From positions 62,001 to 126,000 of the forward strand of contig NZ_SACR01000004.1 of the NCBI RefSeq assembly GCF_004016505.1: a stretch of DNA of 64,000 nucleotides, given 5' to 3'. This stretch comes from Rubrivivax rivuli. GTDB lineage: Bacteria > Pseudomonadota > Gammaproteobacteria > Burkholderiales > Burkholderiaceae_C. Positions 20,830 through 32,120 of the stretch are shown here, in pieces; position 1 is the stretch's first letter; each line of letters begins with the position of its first letter. The notes beneath the pieces were generated by a model that saw only the letters and a program-made list of their open reading frames with translations, was not told the origin of the DNA and made no database searches. The translations under genes and the position numbers were made by a program.

Positions 20830-22497
20830 TCAAACTCTGTTCCAGTCGAAGGCGGCCTTCTCGCCCTTGCCGTAGACCTTCAGCGCGCCCTTCTCGCCCA
20901 CGGCATTGGGTCGCTGGAAGATCCAGTTCTGCCAGGCCGTCAGGCGCCCGAAGACGCGGGTGAACATGTTCTCGGGGCCGTTGAAGCGCAGGTTGGCTTC
21001 CAGGCCCGTCAGTGCGTCAGGGCTCATCGCCACTCGCTCCTCGATGGCGATGCGCACCTCGTCGGCCCAGTCGATGTCGTCGGGGTTCCCGGTCACCAGG
21101 CCCAATGCGAAAGCGGCGTCTGCATCCAGCGCCTGGCCGACGGCGGCGCGCACGGCCTCCAGCGGTGCGGCCTCGGCGTAGAAGCGGCGTTGCAGGCGGC
21201 TTTGGCCGGTGGCCATCGGGAAGTGGCCGAAGTTCAACGCGCCCACGGTGATCTTGGGTGACTGCGCCTCGTCGTCGGGCAGCATCAGCTGGTAGCTGCG
21301 GTCGCAGGCCAGGGCCAGTTCCAGCAGGCTGCCGGCGAAGCAGCTGCCGGGCTCGATCAGCGCGAACAGGCTGCGGCTGCTCACGTCCAGGCGGCTGAAG
21401 GTGCGGCGCAGCAGGCCGATGGTCTCGCGCACCAGCCAGTGGTTCTGGTGCGCCAGCAGCACGGCGTCTGAAGCCAGCACCGCGGCGCTGTCGCCCTGCG
21501 TCTTGAGGAGCCAGGTGCCGATGTCCAGCTCGTTGGTGCGCATCTGCAGGATGGCGTCTTCCAGGTCGCGCGCCATGGCCAGCGGGTACCAGGCGGCACC
21601 GGCGGCCAGGATGCCGGCCACGTCGGTGGGCTGCGGGCCGGTGGGGGCCTTCACGGTGAAGGTGGCGGTGCGCTTGGCGCGGTCGATCTCCACCGTGACG
21701 TGCGTGTAGCGCAGCGCGTCGGCTTCCACCGTGCAGTGCAGCGGGGTCAGCGCCACACCTTGGGGCTGGGTCTCGGGGGCGGGGCGGTCGCTCTGTGCGG
21801 CCAGTTCCAGTGCGCGTTCCTGCACCTTGGCCGCGAAGGCCGCCGGCTTGACGATGTCGTCCACCAGGCGCCACTGCTTGGCCTTGGCACCGCGCACGCC
21901 TTCCACGCTGGTGCAGAAGATGTCGGCAAGGTCGTGCCGCACCTTGCGCTTGTCGGTGACGCGGGTCAGGCCGCCGGTGCCCGGCAGCACGCCCAGCAGC
22001 GGCACCTCGGGCAGGCTCACCGCGCTGCTGCGGTCGTCCACCAGGATGATCTCGTCGCAGGCCAGGGCGAGCTCATAACCGCCGCCGGCGCACGCGCCGT
22101 TCACGGCGGCCAGGAACTTCAGCCCGCTGTGGGCGCTGCTGTCTTCCAGGCCGTTGCGCGTTTCGTTCGTGAACTTGCAGAAGTTCACTTTCCAGGCGTG
22201 GCTGCTGACGCCCAGCATGAAGATGTTGGCGCCCGAGCAGAAGACGCGGTCCTTGGCGCTGGTGATGACGACCGTGCGCACTTCAGGGTGCTCGAAGCGG
22301 ATGCGCTGGATGGCGTCGTTCAGCTCGATGTCCACGCCCAGGTCGTAGCTGTTGAGCTTGAGCTTGTAGCCCGGGCGCAGGCCGGCGCTCTCATCGAAGT
22401 CAGCGGCCAGGGTGGCCACCGGGCCTTCGAACTTCAGCTTCCAGTGGCGGTACTGGCTGGGCTCGGTGCGGTAGTCGACGCGGGGGTTGTGGCTCAT
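20830..22497 (-). CDS. boxC: 2,3-epoxybenzoyl-CoA dihydrolase BoxC
   Basis: BoxC hydrolytically opens 2,3-epoxybenzoyl-CoA, giving 3,4-dehydroadipyl-CoA semialdehyde and formate. The 555-residue length matches the family, which has two crotonase-like regions; the N-terminal one shows DRVFCSGANIFML and NGACAGGGYELALACDE. It is the first gene of the minus-strand catabolic operon, with candidate BoxR sites about 55-100 bp upstream of its ATG. Confidence 0.95.
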   Translation of the reverse strand: MSHNPRVDYRTEPSQYRHWKLKFEGPVATLAADFDESAGLRPGYKLKLNSYDLGVDIELNDAIQRIRFEHPEVRTVVITSAKDRVFCSGANIFMLGVSSHAWKVNFCKFTNETRNGLEDSSAHSGLKFLAAVNGACAGGGYELALACDEIILVDDRSSAVSLPEVPLLGVLPGTGGLTRVTDKRKVRHDLADIFCTSVEGVRGAKAKQWRLVDDIVKPAAFAAKVQERALELAAQSDRPAPETQPQGVALTPLHCTVEADALRYTHVTVEIDRAKRTATFTVKAPTGPQPTDVAGILAAGAAWYPLAMARDLEDAILQMRTNELDIGTWLLKTQGDSAAVLASDAVLLAHQNHWLVRETIGLLRRTFSRLDVSSRSLFALIEPGSCFAGSLLELALACDRSYQLMLPDDEAQSPKITVGALNFGHFPMATGQSRLQRRFYAEAAPLEAVRAAVGQALDADAAFALGLVTGNPDDIDWADEVRIAIEERVAMSPDALTGLEANLRFNGPENMFTRVFGRLTAWQNWIFQRPNAVGEKGALKVYGKGEKAAFDWNRV

Positions 22498-22550
22498 CGG
22501 GGGCTCCTGGTGCGACGCAAGATGTTGCGTGTGCGGGTCGGTCAGTGAAG

Positions 22551-22595
22551 AGCACGATAATGCATGCTTTCAACGACGTCAAGCACTTTAATGCA
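22551..22595. promoter_or_regulatory. Candidate BoxR operator ahead of boxC
   Basis: Two direct copies of AGCACnnnAATGCA (22551-22564 and 22582-22595) are spaced exactly 31 bp apart, about three helical turns, in the gap between boxR and boxC. BzdR/BoxR regulators are known to bind TGCA-containing repeats. The match to a related sequence at the boxR start supports a shared operator. Binding is inferred. Confidence 0.6.
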
Positions 22596-22624
22596 CTTTC
22601 TTGCCGGTGCTGGGGATCGCTTTG

Positions 22625-23578
22625 TCAGGGCGCCAACTGGAGGGCCTGCCGCACCAGGGAGCGCAGCGCCGCAAAGGTGGGCTCCAGCGGCTGCGCGCTG
22701 GTGTCCAGCCGGAAGTCCGCCTTCGAATAGAAGGCGGCGCGCCCGGCCAGGATGCCCTTCAGGTCCTCCATCGCCTCGCGGCTGGCGGCCATGGGCCGCA
22801 GGTCGCCCTGGGCGGTGACCCGCTTCATGTGGTCTTCGGGTTCGGCCTGCAGCCACACCGTGGTGCAGTGGCTCAGCAACTGGTTGAAGGTGGCGGCGTC
22901 GCTGACGATGCCCCCCGGCGTGGCGATCACGGCCTCGGGGTAGATCTGGATCGCCTCTTCCAGCGCGCGGCGTTCGTAGCGGCGGTAGGCGTTCTGGCCG
23001 TACAGGCCCTGGATCTCGCTGATGCTGCAGCCGGCGAACTTCTCGATCTCGCGGCTGAGCTCCACGAAGGGGTAGCCCAGGTCGTCGGCCAGCATCTGGC
23101 CCAGCGTGGTCTTGCCGGCGCCGCGCAGGCCCACCAGCGCCACGCGCGTGCTGCGCCCCGCGCCGCGCTCTGCGCTGGCGCCACCGGTGCCCAGCAGCTC
23201 GCCCACGGCCACGCGCACGCGGCGCAGCGTGTCCTCGTCGCGGCGCTCCAGCAGTTCGCGGATCAGCAGCCACTCGGGGCTGCTCGTGGTGACGTCGCCC
23301 AGCAGCTCGGCCAGGCTGCACTGCAGCGCCGCGGCCACCTGCAGCAGCACCAGGATGCTGGCATTGCCGATGCCGTATTCCAGGTTGGCCAGGTGGCGCT
23401 CGCTCACGTCGGCGGCCAGGGCGGTGGCCTTGCGCGTCATGCCGCGGCGGGCGCGCAGGGCGCGCACGCGATCGCCCAGCGCCACCAGGAACGGGTTCTT
23501 CTCTTCCTCGGCGCCGCCCGCCGGCTTGCCTTCATCGGCTGGGGTTAACCCAGGTGTATGCAATATAGTGCTTGACAT
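22625..23578 (-). CDS. boxR: BoxR-type transcriptional regulator of the box pathway
   Basis: A 317-residue regulator with an XRE-type helix-turn-helix at about 35-90 (RKATALAADVSERHLANLEYG) joined by a linker to a shikimate-kinase-like domain (from about 143) with Walker A motif GLRGAGKTT. This fusion is the hallmark of BzdR/BoxR, which in Azoarcus repress benzoate genes until benzoyl-CoA binds the kinase-like domain. The gene reads toward boxC and is divergent from the DUF4863 gene. A candidate operator falls over its first codons, which suggests autoregulation. Confidence 0.93.
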   Translation of the reverse strand: MSSTILHTPGLTPADEGKPAGGAEEEKNPFLVALGDRVRALRARRGMTRKATALAADVSERHLANLEYGIGNASILVLLQVAAALQCSLAELLGDVTTSSPEWLLIRELLERRDEDTLRRVRVAVGELLGTGGASAERGAGRSTRVALVGLRGAGKTTLGQMLADDLGYPFVELSREIEKFAGCSISEIQGLYGQNAYRRYERRALEEAIQIYPEAVIATPGGIVSDAATFNQLLSHCTTVWLQAEPEDHMKRVTAQGDLRPMAASREAMEDLKGILAGRAAFYSKADFRLDTSAQPLEPTFAALRSLVRQALQLAP

Positions 23579-23621
23579 GCGTTCGCTGAGGTTCTATCGT
23601 GCTGACACGCACAATAGTGCA
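23559..23621. promoter_or_regulatory. Candidate BoxR operators between boxR and the plus-strand genes
   Basis: Site 1 (23559-23572) reads TGCAATATAGTGCT, the reverse complement of AGCACTATATTGCA, and matches the AGCACnnnAWTGCA pattern found before boxC. Site 2 (23608-23621), CGCACAATAGTGCA, is a weaker copy. They lie between the divergent boxR and DUF4863/boxD/bclA units. Site 1 overlaps codons 3-7 of boxR as annotated. Confidence 0.5.
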
Positions 23622-23650
23622 TCAAGCCCACCAGCGCAAGCGCCACTGCC

Positions 23651-24115
23651 ATGACACCAGCTGATCTGCATCAAGCCCTGGCCCCTTTGACGGCGCAGTT
23701 GTCGGGCCGCCCCTTGGACGACGCTCTGGACACCTGGCTCAACACGCAGGCCGGGCCCGGCACGGCCACCTACGCCGCCATCGAATCCGCCTGCCGCGCT
23801 GGCGTGGCCGAGGGCTGGTTGTGCAACCGCGAGGGCGGCGGCATCAAGTACGGCCGCATCTTCAAGCCGGCGGCCGACCTGCACGGCTTCTCGGTGGACG
23901 TGGTGGACATGGTCGACATCGCCGGCCCGCACCACAGCCACCCCCAGGGCGAGATCGATCTGGTCATGCCGATGGACGGCGGGGCGCTGTTCGACGGCCG
24001 CCCGGCCGGCTGGGTGGTCTACGGCCCCGGCAGTGCCCACCGGCCCACCGTCAGCCAAGGCCGCGCGCTGGTGCTGTACCTGTTGCCGGCCGGCGAGATC
24101 GTGTTCACACGCTAG
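23651..24115 (+). CDS. DUF4863-family protein
   Basis: A 154-residue cytoplasmic protein with a His-rich segment (GPHHSHPQGEIDLVMP) and a cupin-like C-terminal half (GWVVYGPGSAHRPTV), suggesting a metal site. As I recall, 4-hydroxylaminobenzoate lyase (PnbB) belongs to this family, and a gene of this kind is often found in box clusters. Its exact job there is not established. It heads the plus-strand unit, 73 bp from the boxR start, followed after 39 bp by boxD. Confidence 0.75.
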   Translation: MTPADLHQALAPLTAQLSGRPLDDALDTWLNTQAGPGTATYAAIESACRAGVAEGWLCNREGGGIKYGRIFKPAADLHGFSVDVVDMVDIAGPHHSHPQGEIDLVMPMDGGALFDGRPAGWVVYGPGSAHRPTVSQGRALVLYLLPAGEIVFTR

Positions 24116-24154
24116 ACCCACCCACACCCCCGGCTCAAGCCGACCCAGGACACC

Positions 24155-25711
24155 ATGACCGAACTGCTCTCCAACTTCGTCGCCGGCCGCTGGCAGCTCG
24201 GCACCGGTGCCGGCACACCGCTCTTCGACCCGGTGCTCGGCACCGAACTCGCCCGCGTCGATGCCACCGGGCTGGACCTGGCGGCGGCCTTTGCCTTCGC
24301 CCGCGAACAGGGCGGCGCCGCCTTGCGCGCGATGAGCTATGCGCAGCGTGCGCAGCTGCTGGCCGACATCGGCAAGGTGCTGCACGCGCACCGCGACGAC
24401 TACGACGCCATCAGCACCGCCAACAGCGGCACCGTCAAGAACGACACCGCGGTGGACGTGGACGGCGGCCTCTTCACGCTGGGCACCTACGCCAAGCTGG
24501 GTGCGGGCCTGGGTGACCGCCGCTTCCTGCTGGACGGCGAGCCCGCGCGCCTGGGCAAGGACCCGCTGTTCCAGAGCCAGCACGTGCTGGTGCCCACGCA
24601 GGGCGTGGCGCTGTTCATCAACGCCTTCAACTTCCCGAGCTGGGGCTTGTGGGAGAAAGCCGCGCCCGCGCTGCTGAGCGGCGTGCCGGTGATCGTGAAG
24701 CCGGCCACGGCCACCGCATGGCTGACGCAGCGCATGGTGCAGGACGTCGTCAAGGCTGGCGTGCTGCCAGCCGGTGCGCTCAGCGTCATCTGCGGCAGTT
24801 CGGCCGGGTTGATGGACCAGCTGCAGCCCTTCGACGTGGTCAGCTTCACGGGCAGCGCCGACACGGCCGCGGTGATCCGCAGCCACCCGGCGGTGGCGCA
24901 GCGCTCGGTGCGCGTCAACATCGAGGCCGACAGCATCAACAGCGCTCTGCTGCTGGAAAGCGAAGCACCCGGCAGCGAAGCCTTCGAGCTGCTGGCCAAG
25001 GAAGTGGCGCGCGAGATGACGGTGAAGAGCGGCCAGAAATGCACCGCCATCCGCCGTGTCTTCGTGCCGCAGGGCCTGTATGCGCACGCCGCCGAAGCCA
25101 TCGGCGCCCGGCTGGCCAAGACCACGGTCGGCAACCCGCGCAACGAGACCGTGCGCATGGGCTCGCTGGTCAGCCGTGCGCAACTGAACGCCGTGCGCGA
25201 AGGGCTGGCGCGGCTGCAGACGCAGGCCACCGTGCTGCACGACGGCGCGAAGCACGCGCTGGTGGACGCCGACCCGGCCGTGGCCTGCTGCGTGGGCCCC
25301 ACCTTGCTGGGCACGCAGGACGCCGACGGCGCCGGCCTGGTGCACGACACCGAGGTCTTCGGCCCCGTGGCCACGCTGGTGCCTTACCGCGACGCGGCCC
25401 ACGCGCTGGCGCTGGTGCGCCGCGGGCAGGGCTCGCTGGTGGCGTCGCTGTACGGCAGCGACCCGGGTGCGCTGGGCCGCACCGCGCTGGAGCTGGCCAG
25501 CAGCCACGGCCGCGTGCACGTCATCAGCCCCGACGTGGCGGCACTGCACACCGGCCACGGCAACGTGATGCCGCAGTCGCTGCACGGCGGCCCGGGCCGC
25601 GCTGGCGGTGGCGAAGAACTCGGCGGCCTGAAGGCGCTGAACTTCTACCACCGCCGCGCCGCGGTGCAGGCCAGCACGGCGGTGCTGTCGAGCCTGAACC
25701 CACCCGCCTGA
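24155..25711 (+). CDS. boxD: 3,4-dehydroadipyl-CoA semialdehyde dehydrogenase
   Basis: BoxD oxidises the semialdehyde released by BoxC to 3,4-dehydroadipyl-CoA with NADP. The 518-residue protein is an aldehyde dehydrogenase of the PaaZ-like type: a cofactor-binding segment ([28 protein letters not shown]), a glycine motif (FTGSADTA) and the catalytic Cys in GQKCTAIRR. It lies between the DUF4863 gene and benzoate-CoA ligase, where boxD is commonly placed. Confidence 0.92.
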   Translation: MTELLSNFVAGRWQLGTGAGTPLFDPVLGTELARVDATGLDLAAAFAFAREQGGAALRAMSYAQRAQLLADIGKVLHAHRDDYDAISTANSGTVKNDTAVDVDGGLFTLGTYAKLGAGLGDRRFLLDGEPARLGKDPLFQSQHVLVPTQGVALFINAFNFPSWGLWEKAAPALLSGVPVIVKPATATAWLTQRMVQDVVKAGVLPAGALSVICGSSAGLMDQLQPFDVVSFTGSADTAAVIRSHPAVAQRSVRVNIEADSINSALLLESEAPGSEAFELLAKEVAREMTVKSGQKCTAIRRVFVPQGLYAHAAEAIGARLAKTTVGNPRNETVRMGSLVSRAQLNAVREGLARLQTQATVLHDGAKHALVDADPAVACCVGPTLLGTQDADGAGLVHDTEVFGPVATLVPYRDAAHALALVRRGQGSLVASLYGSDPGALGRTALELASSHGRVHVISPDVAALHTGHGNVMPQSLHGGPGRAGGGEELGGLKALNFYHRRAAVQASTAVLSSLNPPA

Positions 25712-25761
25712 AACCCCGGCCAGAGCGCAGCCCACTGCGCCGGCCTTGCTGGAGACATGCC

Positions 25762-27362
<1,601 letters not shown>

Positions 27363-27366
<4 letters not shown>

Positions 27367-28169
27367 GCCCGTCCTTCGTCAGCATAGCCTGGGCCGGCCG
27401 CCCGGTGCGCATCGAACACGCCTTCGTGGGCGTGGACGACGCACGGGCGCCGCTCGTCGTGTTCCTGCACGAAGGCCTGGGTTCGCTCGCGATGTGGAAG
27501 GATTTTCCGCAGCAGTTGTGCGCGGCCGCCGGCCTGCGCGGGCTGGTGTACTCGCGCCCCGGCTACGGGCGCAGCACGCCGCGCGCGCCTGAGGAGCGCT
27601 GGCTCCAGGACTTCATGCACCGCCAGGCCTTCGAGGTGCTGCCGGCGCTGCTGCAGGCGCTGCACATCACGCAGCCCTATGCGCTGTTCGGCCACAGCGA
27701 CGGCGGCTCGATCAGCCTGCTGCATGCCGCACGGTTTGGCGCGCAGGTCTCGCGTGCCATCGTCCTGGCGCCGCACATCCTGGTGGAAGACCTCTCGGTG
27801 GCCAGCATCGAGCAGGCACGCAGCGCCTATGAACAGGGCGGCCTGAAGTCGGGCCTGGCGAAGTACCACGACGACCCCGACTCCGCCTTCTGGGGCTGGA
27901 ACGGCATCTGGCTGGACCCGGCCTTCCGCGCCTGGGACATCCAGGCCGAGATCGGCTCCATCCGCTGCCCGCTGCTGGCGGTGCAGGGGCTGGACGACGT
28001 CTACGGCACCCTGGAACAGATACGCGGCATCCAGCGCCGGGTGCCGCACACACGCTTGCTGGAACTGGCGCAGTGCGGCCATTCGCCGCACCGCGACCAG
28101 CCCGCTGCGCTGATCGAAGCCGCCAAGGCCTTTTTCTCGACCCCCGGGTCCCACGGAGACACCCCATGA
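27363..28169 (+). CDS. Alpha/beta hydrolase of the box cluster
   Basis: A 268-residue alpha/beta hydrolase with the oxyanion region FLHEGLGSLAMW, nucleophile elbow GHSDGG (Ser near residue 105) and a late His in QCGHSPHRDQP. It probably hydrolyses an ester or thioester; a role in rescuing stalled CoA intermediates, or in freeing benzoate from esters, would suit the setting but is a guess. A TTG start overlaps the stop of the ligase gene, and the stop overlaps the start of the binding-protein gene (ATGA), so it is tightly coupled to both. Confidence 0.85.
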
Positions 28170-29344
28170 ACCTGTTCAAGATCACCGCATGGGCCGCGGC
28201 CGTGGCCTGCAGCGCCCTGGCCGGTTCGGCCGCGCAGGCTCAAGGCGCCAAGCTCAAGGTCGGCCTGATGCTGCCCGCCACGGGTACCTTTGCCTCGCTG
28301 GGCACGGCCATCGAGAACGGCTTCAAGCTGCAGGTGGCCGAGCAGGGCGGCAAGCTCGGCGGCCGCGAGGTCGAGTACGTGAAGATCGACGACGAGAGCG
28401 ACCCCTCCAAGGCCACCGACAACGTCAACAAGCTGGTCAAGCGCGACAACGTCGACGTCATCATCGGCACCGTGCACAGCGGCGTGGCCATGGCCATGGC
28501 GCGCGTGGCCAGGGAAAGCGGCACGCTGCTGATCGTGCCCAACGCCGGCGCCGGCGCCGTCACCGGCCCCATGTGCGGCAAGAACATCTACCGCAGCAGC
28601 TTCAGCAACTGGCAACCCGGCTATGCAGCCGGCGAGGTGATGGGCAAGAAGGGCCACAAGAAGGTCGTCACCATCACCTGGAAGTACGCCGCGGGTGATG
28701 AAAGCGTGGCCGGTTTCAAGGAAGGCTTTGCCAAGGCCACGGGCGGCCAGGGCCAGGTGCTGAAGGAACTGACCCTGCCTTTCCCCAACGTCGAGTTCCA
28801 GGCGCTGCTGACCGAGATTGCCGCGCTGAAGCCCGACGCGGTGTACACCTTCTTCGCCGGCGGCGGCGCGGTCAAGTTCGTCAAGGACTACGCCGCTGCC
28901 GGCCTGAAGAAGAGCATCCCGCTGTACGGCGCGGGCTTCCTGACCGACGGCACGCTGGAAGCCCAGGGCGACGCCGCCGCCGGCCTGCTGACCACGCTGC
29001 ACTACGCCGACGGCCTGGACAACCCGAAGGACAAGGCCTTCCGCCTGGCCTACGCCAAGACCTACAAGCTGCAGCCCGACGTGTACGCGGTGCAGGGCTA
29101 CGACGCCGCGCAGATCCTGGCAATCGGCCTGGCCGCCACCCAGGGCGACGTCAAGGACAAGGCCGCCTTTGCCGCCGCCGTGCGCAAGGCCACCATCGAC
29201 AGCCCGCGCGGCAAGTTCACGCTGGGCAGGAACCACGACCCGGTGCAGGACGTCTACCTGCGCCAGGTGGTGGGCAAGGAGAACAAGTCCATCGGCCTCG
29301 CGGTCAAGGGCTTGGCCGACCCCGGCAAGGGCTGCAACATGTGA
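28166..29344 (+). CDS. ABC transporter periplasmic substrate-binding protein
   Basis: A 392-residue exported protein with a signal peptide at 1-26 (cleavage after AAQAQ). It has the two-lobe fold of branched-chain amino acid or aromatic acid binding proteins (LivJ family), starting LKVGLMLPATGTFASLG. With the four genes downstream it forms a complete ABC importer. Location inside the benzoate cluster suggests benzoate or a related aromatic acid as the ligand rather than an amino acid. Confidence 0.88.
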   Translation: MNLFKITAWAAAVACSALAGSAAQAQGAKLKVGLMLPATGTFASLGTAIENGFKLQVAEQGGKLGGREVEYVKIDDESDPSKATDNVNKLVKRDNVDVIIGTVHSGVAMAMARVARESGTLLIVPNAGAGAVTGPMCGKNIYRSSFSNWQPGYAAGEVMGKKGHKKVVTITWKYAAGDESVAGFKEGFAKATGGQGQVLKELTLPFPNVEFQALLTEIAALKPDAVYTFFAGGGAVKFVKDYAAAGLKKSIPLYGAGFLTDGTLEAQGDAAAGLLTTLHYADGLDNPKDKAFRLAYAKTYKLQPDVYAVQGYDAAQILAIGLAATQGDVKDKAAFAAAVRKATIDSPRGKFTLGRNHDPVQDVYLRQVVGKENKSIGLAVKGLADPGKGCNM

Positions 29345-29377
29345 CCGCCCTGGGCGGCACTTCAACCTTGGGGTTTC

Positions 29378-30268
29378 ATGGACCTTTCCACCTTTCTCAT
29401 CCAGTGCCTGAACGCCTTGCAGTACGGGCTGCTGCTCTTCCTGGTGGCCAGCGGGCTGACGCTGATCTTCGGGATCATGGGCGTCATCAACCTCGCGCAC
29501 GGCAGCTTTTACATGATCGGCGCCTACATGGCCTATGCGCTGGCCGCGCCGGTGGCCGCCACCTTCGGCGGGGGCTTCTTCAGCGTGCTGCTCGTGGGCC
29601 TGGTGCTGGCGGTGCTGCTGGGCTATGTGCTGGAGTGGGCGTTCTTCAGTTTCCTCTACGAACGTGAACACCTGCAGCAGGTGCTGATGACCTACGGCCT
29701 GATCCTCGTGTTCGAGGAAGTGCGCAGCCTGCTCGTGGGCGACGACGTGCACGGCGTGCCCATCCCGCCGCTGCTGAACGCCAGCATCGCCTTGGGCGAC
29801 ACCATGACCTACCCGGTCTACCGCCTCTTCGTCAGCGGTGTGTGCCTGCTGCTGGCCCTGGGCATGTTCCTCGTGTTCAAGCGCACGCGGCTGGGCATGA
29901 TGATCCGCGCCGGCAGCACCGGCCCCGGCCCGCGCGAGATGGTGCAGAGCCTGGGCGTGAACATCCAGTTCCTCTACCGCGTGGTGTTCGCTGCGGGCGT
30001 GGCCATCGCGGTGCTGGCGGGCATGGTGGCCGCGCCGGTGAGCAGCATCTACCCGGGCATGGGCAACAGCGTGCTCATCGTGTGCTTCGTGGTGGTGGTG
30101 ATCGGCGGCATCGGCAGCATCAAGGGCGCGCTGGCCGCGGCGCTGCTCATCGGCGTGGTGGACACCTTCGGCAAGGTGCTGCTGCCGCAGGCCGCAGGGG
30201 TGCTCGTTTACGTGCTGATGGCGCTGATATTGCTGTGGCGCCCCAACGGCCTGTTCAAGGCGGGCTAG
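29378..30268 (+). CDS. ABC transporter permease, LivH type
   Basis: A 296-residue inner-membrane permease with about eight hydrophobic helices and the LivH signatures LTLIFGIMGVINLAHGSFY and GIGSIKGALAAALLIG. It is one half of the channel; the other is the LivM-type gene downstream. It lies 33 bp after the binding-protein gene and is separated from the next permease by a GC-rich repeat element. Confidence 0.9.
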   Translation: MDLSTFLIQCLNALQYGLLLFLVASGLTLIFGIMGVINLAHGSFYMIGAYMAYALAAPVAATFGGGFFSVLLVGLVLAVLLGYVLEWAFFSFLYEREHLQQVLMTYGLILVFEEVRSLLVGDDVHGVPIPPLLNASIALGDTMTYPVYRLFVSGVCLLLALGMFLVFKRTRLGMMIRAGSTGPGPREMVQSLGVNIQFLYRVVFAAGVAIAVLAGMVAAPVSSIYPGMGNSVLIVCFVVVVIGGIGSIKGALAAALLIGVVDTFGKVLLPQAAGVLVYVLMALILLWRPNGLFKAG

Positions 30269-30284
30269 CGATGACCCCCAAGCT

Positions 30285-30346
30285 CACTTTGTTCGCTACC
30301 CCCCAAGGGGGCTCGGGCCTCTTGGGGCGGCCCGGCGAGGCCCGGC
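30285..30346. repeat. GC-rich palindromic intergenic element, second copy
   Basis: The gap between the two permease genes holds ACCCCCCAAGGGGGCTCGGG, a nested CCTCTTGGGG, then CGGCCCGGCGAGGCCCGG. It shares its layout with the element between boxC and boxB (about 20755-20829). Both copies sit inside operons at the only wide gene gaps. Confidence 0.6.
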
Positions 30347-30347
30347 T

Positions 30348-31361
30348 ATGACGCAGAACGCAGGCAAGTTCCTCTTCGTCGCGCTGGCCTTTGCCGCGCT
30401 GGCGGTGGTGCCCTTCGTCGGCGGCAGCTTCACCGTCGATCTGGTCACCAAGATCATGATCTACGCCATCTTCGCGCTCAGCCTCGAACTGCTGGTGGGC
30501 GGCACCGGCCTCGTGTGTTTCGGGCAGGCGGCCTTCTTCGGCATCGGCGCCTACGCCACCGTGCTGCTCACGCCCAGCGGCGCGCCGGCCTCGCTGTGGT
30601 GGCTGCTGCCGGCGTGCATCGCGCTGGCGGCGGGCTACGCACTGCTGGTGGGCGCGCTCTCGCTGCGCACGCAGGGCGTGTACTTCATCATGGTGACGCT
30701 GGCCTTCGCGCAGATGGCCTACTACGTGGTGCACGACACGCCGCTGGGCGGCGGCACCGACGGCATCTACCTCGACGACAAACCCAGCCTGCTGCCGGCC
30801 TTGCTGCCCGCGCTGGAATTGCGCCAACCGCTGGTGCTGTACTTCTTCATCTGGCTGTGCCTGGGCGCCACCTTTGCGGCCCTGGCGCTGCTGCTGCGCA
30901 GCCGCTTCGGCCGTGCGCTGCTGGGCATCAAGGTGAACGAACAGCGGCTGCGCGCCGCGGGCTTCTCCACCTACCCGTACAAGCTGGCGGCCTTCACCAT
31001 CTCAGGCGGCATCGCGGGCCTGGCGGGCAGCCTCTTCGCCATCAAGGACGGCTTCGTGAACCCCGAACTGCTCAGCTGGCACCTGAGCGGCGCGGTGCTG
31101 GTGATGATCATCCTAGGCGGCCTGGGCCACCTGCGCGGCGCGCTGCTGGGCGCCTTCGCGTTTGCGCTGCTGCAGGAGTTCTTCAAGAGCGAGGCGGTGT
31201 TCGGCGCCTTTGCCAAGCACTGGCACCTGGGGCTGGGCCTGACCATCATCGTCTCGGTGGCCCTGCTGCCCAATGGCTTGATGAGCCTGGGCCGCTTGCC
31301 CGCGCAATGGCGCGAACGACGTGAACGCCAGGCGCGGCCGGCGCGGGAGGTGCAGCCATGA
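30348..31361 (+). CDS. ABC transporter permease, LivM type
   Basis: A 337-residue permease with nine or so membrane helices and the LivM signatures LSLELLVGGTGLVCFGQAAF and LGGLGHLRGALLGAF. The C-terminal tail is basic and cytoplasmic. It ends in a 4-bp overlap with the LivG-type ATPase gene. Confidence 0.9.
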   Translation: MTQNAGKFLFVALAFAALAVVPFVGGSFTVDLVTKIMIYAIFALSLELLVGGTGLVCFGQAAFFGIGAYATVLLTPSGAPASLWWLLPACIALAAGYALLVGALSLRTQGVYFIMVTLAFAQMAYYVVHDTPLGGGTDGIYLDDKPSLLPALLPALELRQPLVLYFFIWLCLGATFAALALLLRSRFGRALLGIKVNEQRLRAAGFSTYPYKLAAFTISGGIAGLAGSLFAIKDGFVNPELLSWHLSGAVLVMIILGGLGHLRGALLGAFAFALLQEFFKSEAVFGAFAKHWHLGLGLTIIVSVALLPNGLMSLGRLPAQWRERRERQARPAREVQP

Positions 31362-32119
31362 GCGAGGTGCTGCTGCGCGGCCAGGAACTCACCCGCCGCT
31401 GGGGCGGCCTGGTGGCCGTGGACCGTGTCTCCATCGAACTGAAACGCGGCGAGGTGCACGCCGTCATCGGCACCAACGGCGCGGGCAAGAGCACGCTGAT
31501 CAACATGCTCTCGGGCGAGCTGCCGGCCAGCAGCGGCACGGTGGAACTGCTGGGGCAGGACGTCACGCGCTGGAGCCAGCCGCACCGTGCCCGCGCGGGC
31601 CTGGGCCGCAGCTACCAGCGCAACACCATCTTCCCCAGCTTCACGGTGCTGGAGAACTGCCGCCTCACGGCACAGGCGCGCGTGCAGAAGCCCTGGGCCT
31701 TGTTCAGCGCGGCGCAGCACTGCGAGGCCAGCAACGCGGCCGCCAAAGCCGCCGCCGCGCGAGCCGGCCTGAGCGACATGCTGGAGAGCCGCGCCGACAG
31801 CCTGTCGCACGGCCAGAAGCGCCAGCTGGAGATCGCGATGTGCCTGGCCACCGACCCCCAGGTGCTGCTGCTCGACGAACCCCTGGCTGGCATGGGCGCC
31901 GAAGAGACCGAACGCATGCTGGCGCTGCTGGCCGAACTGCGCCAGGGCCACGCCATCCTGCTGGTGGAGCACGACATGGACGCCGTCTTCCGCGTGGCCG
32001 ACCGCATCACCGTGATGGTCAACGGCAGCGTGCTGGCCAGCGACACGCCCGAGGCCGTGCGCGCCAGCCCGGCGGTGCAGGCGGCTTACCTGGGTGAAGG
32101 TGAAGGCGGGGGACACTGA
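31358..32119 (+). CDS. ABC transporter ATP-binding protein, LivG type
   Basis: A 253-residue ATPase with Walker A GTNGAGKST, signature LSHGQKRQLEIA, Walker B VLLLDEPLAGM and the H-loop LLVEHDMDAVF. The C-terminal segment VLASDTPEAVRASPAVQAAYLG is typical of LivG. It pairs with the LivF-type ATPase starting 1 bp after its stop. Confidence 0.92.
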   Translation: MSEVLLRGQELTRRWGGLVAVDRVSIELKRGEVHAVIGTNGAGKSTLINMLSGELPASSGTVELLGQDVTRWSQPHRARAGLGRSYQRNTIFPSFTVLENCRLTAQARVQKPWALFSAAQHCEASNAAAKAAAARAGLSDMLESRADSLSHGQKRQLEIAMCLATDPQVLLLDEPLAGMGAEETERMLALLAELRQGHAILLVEHDMDAVFRVADRITVMVNGSVLASDTPEAVRASPAVQAAYLGEGEGGGH

Positions 32120-32120
32120 G

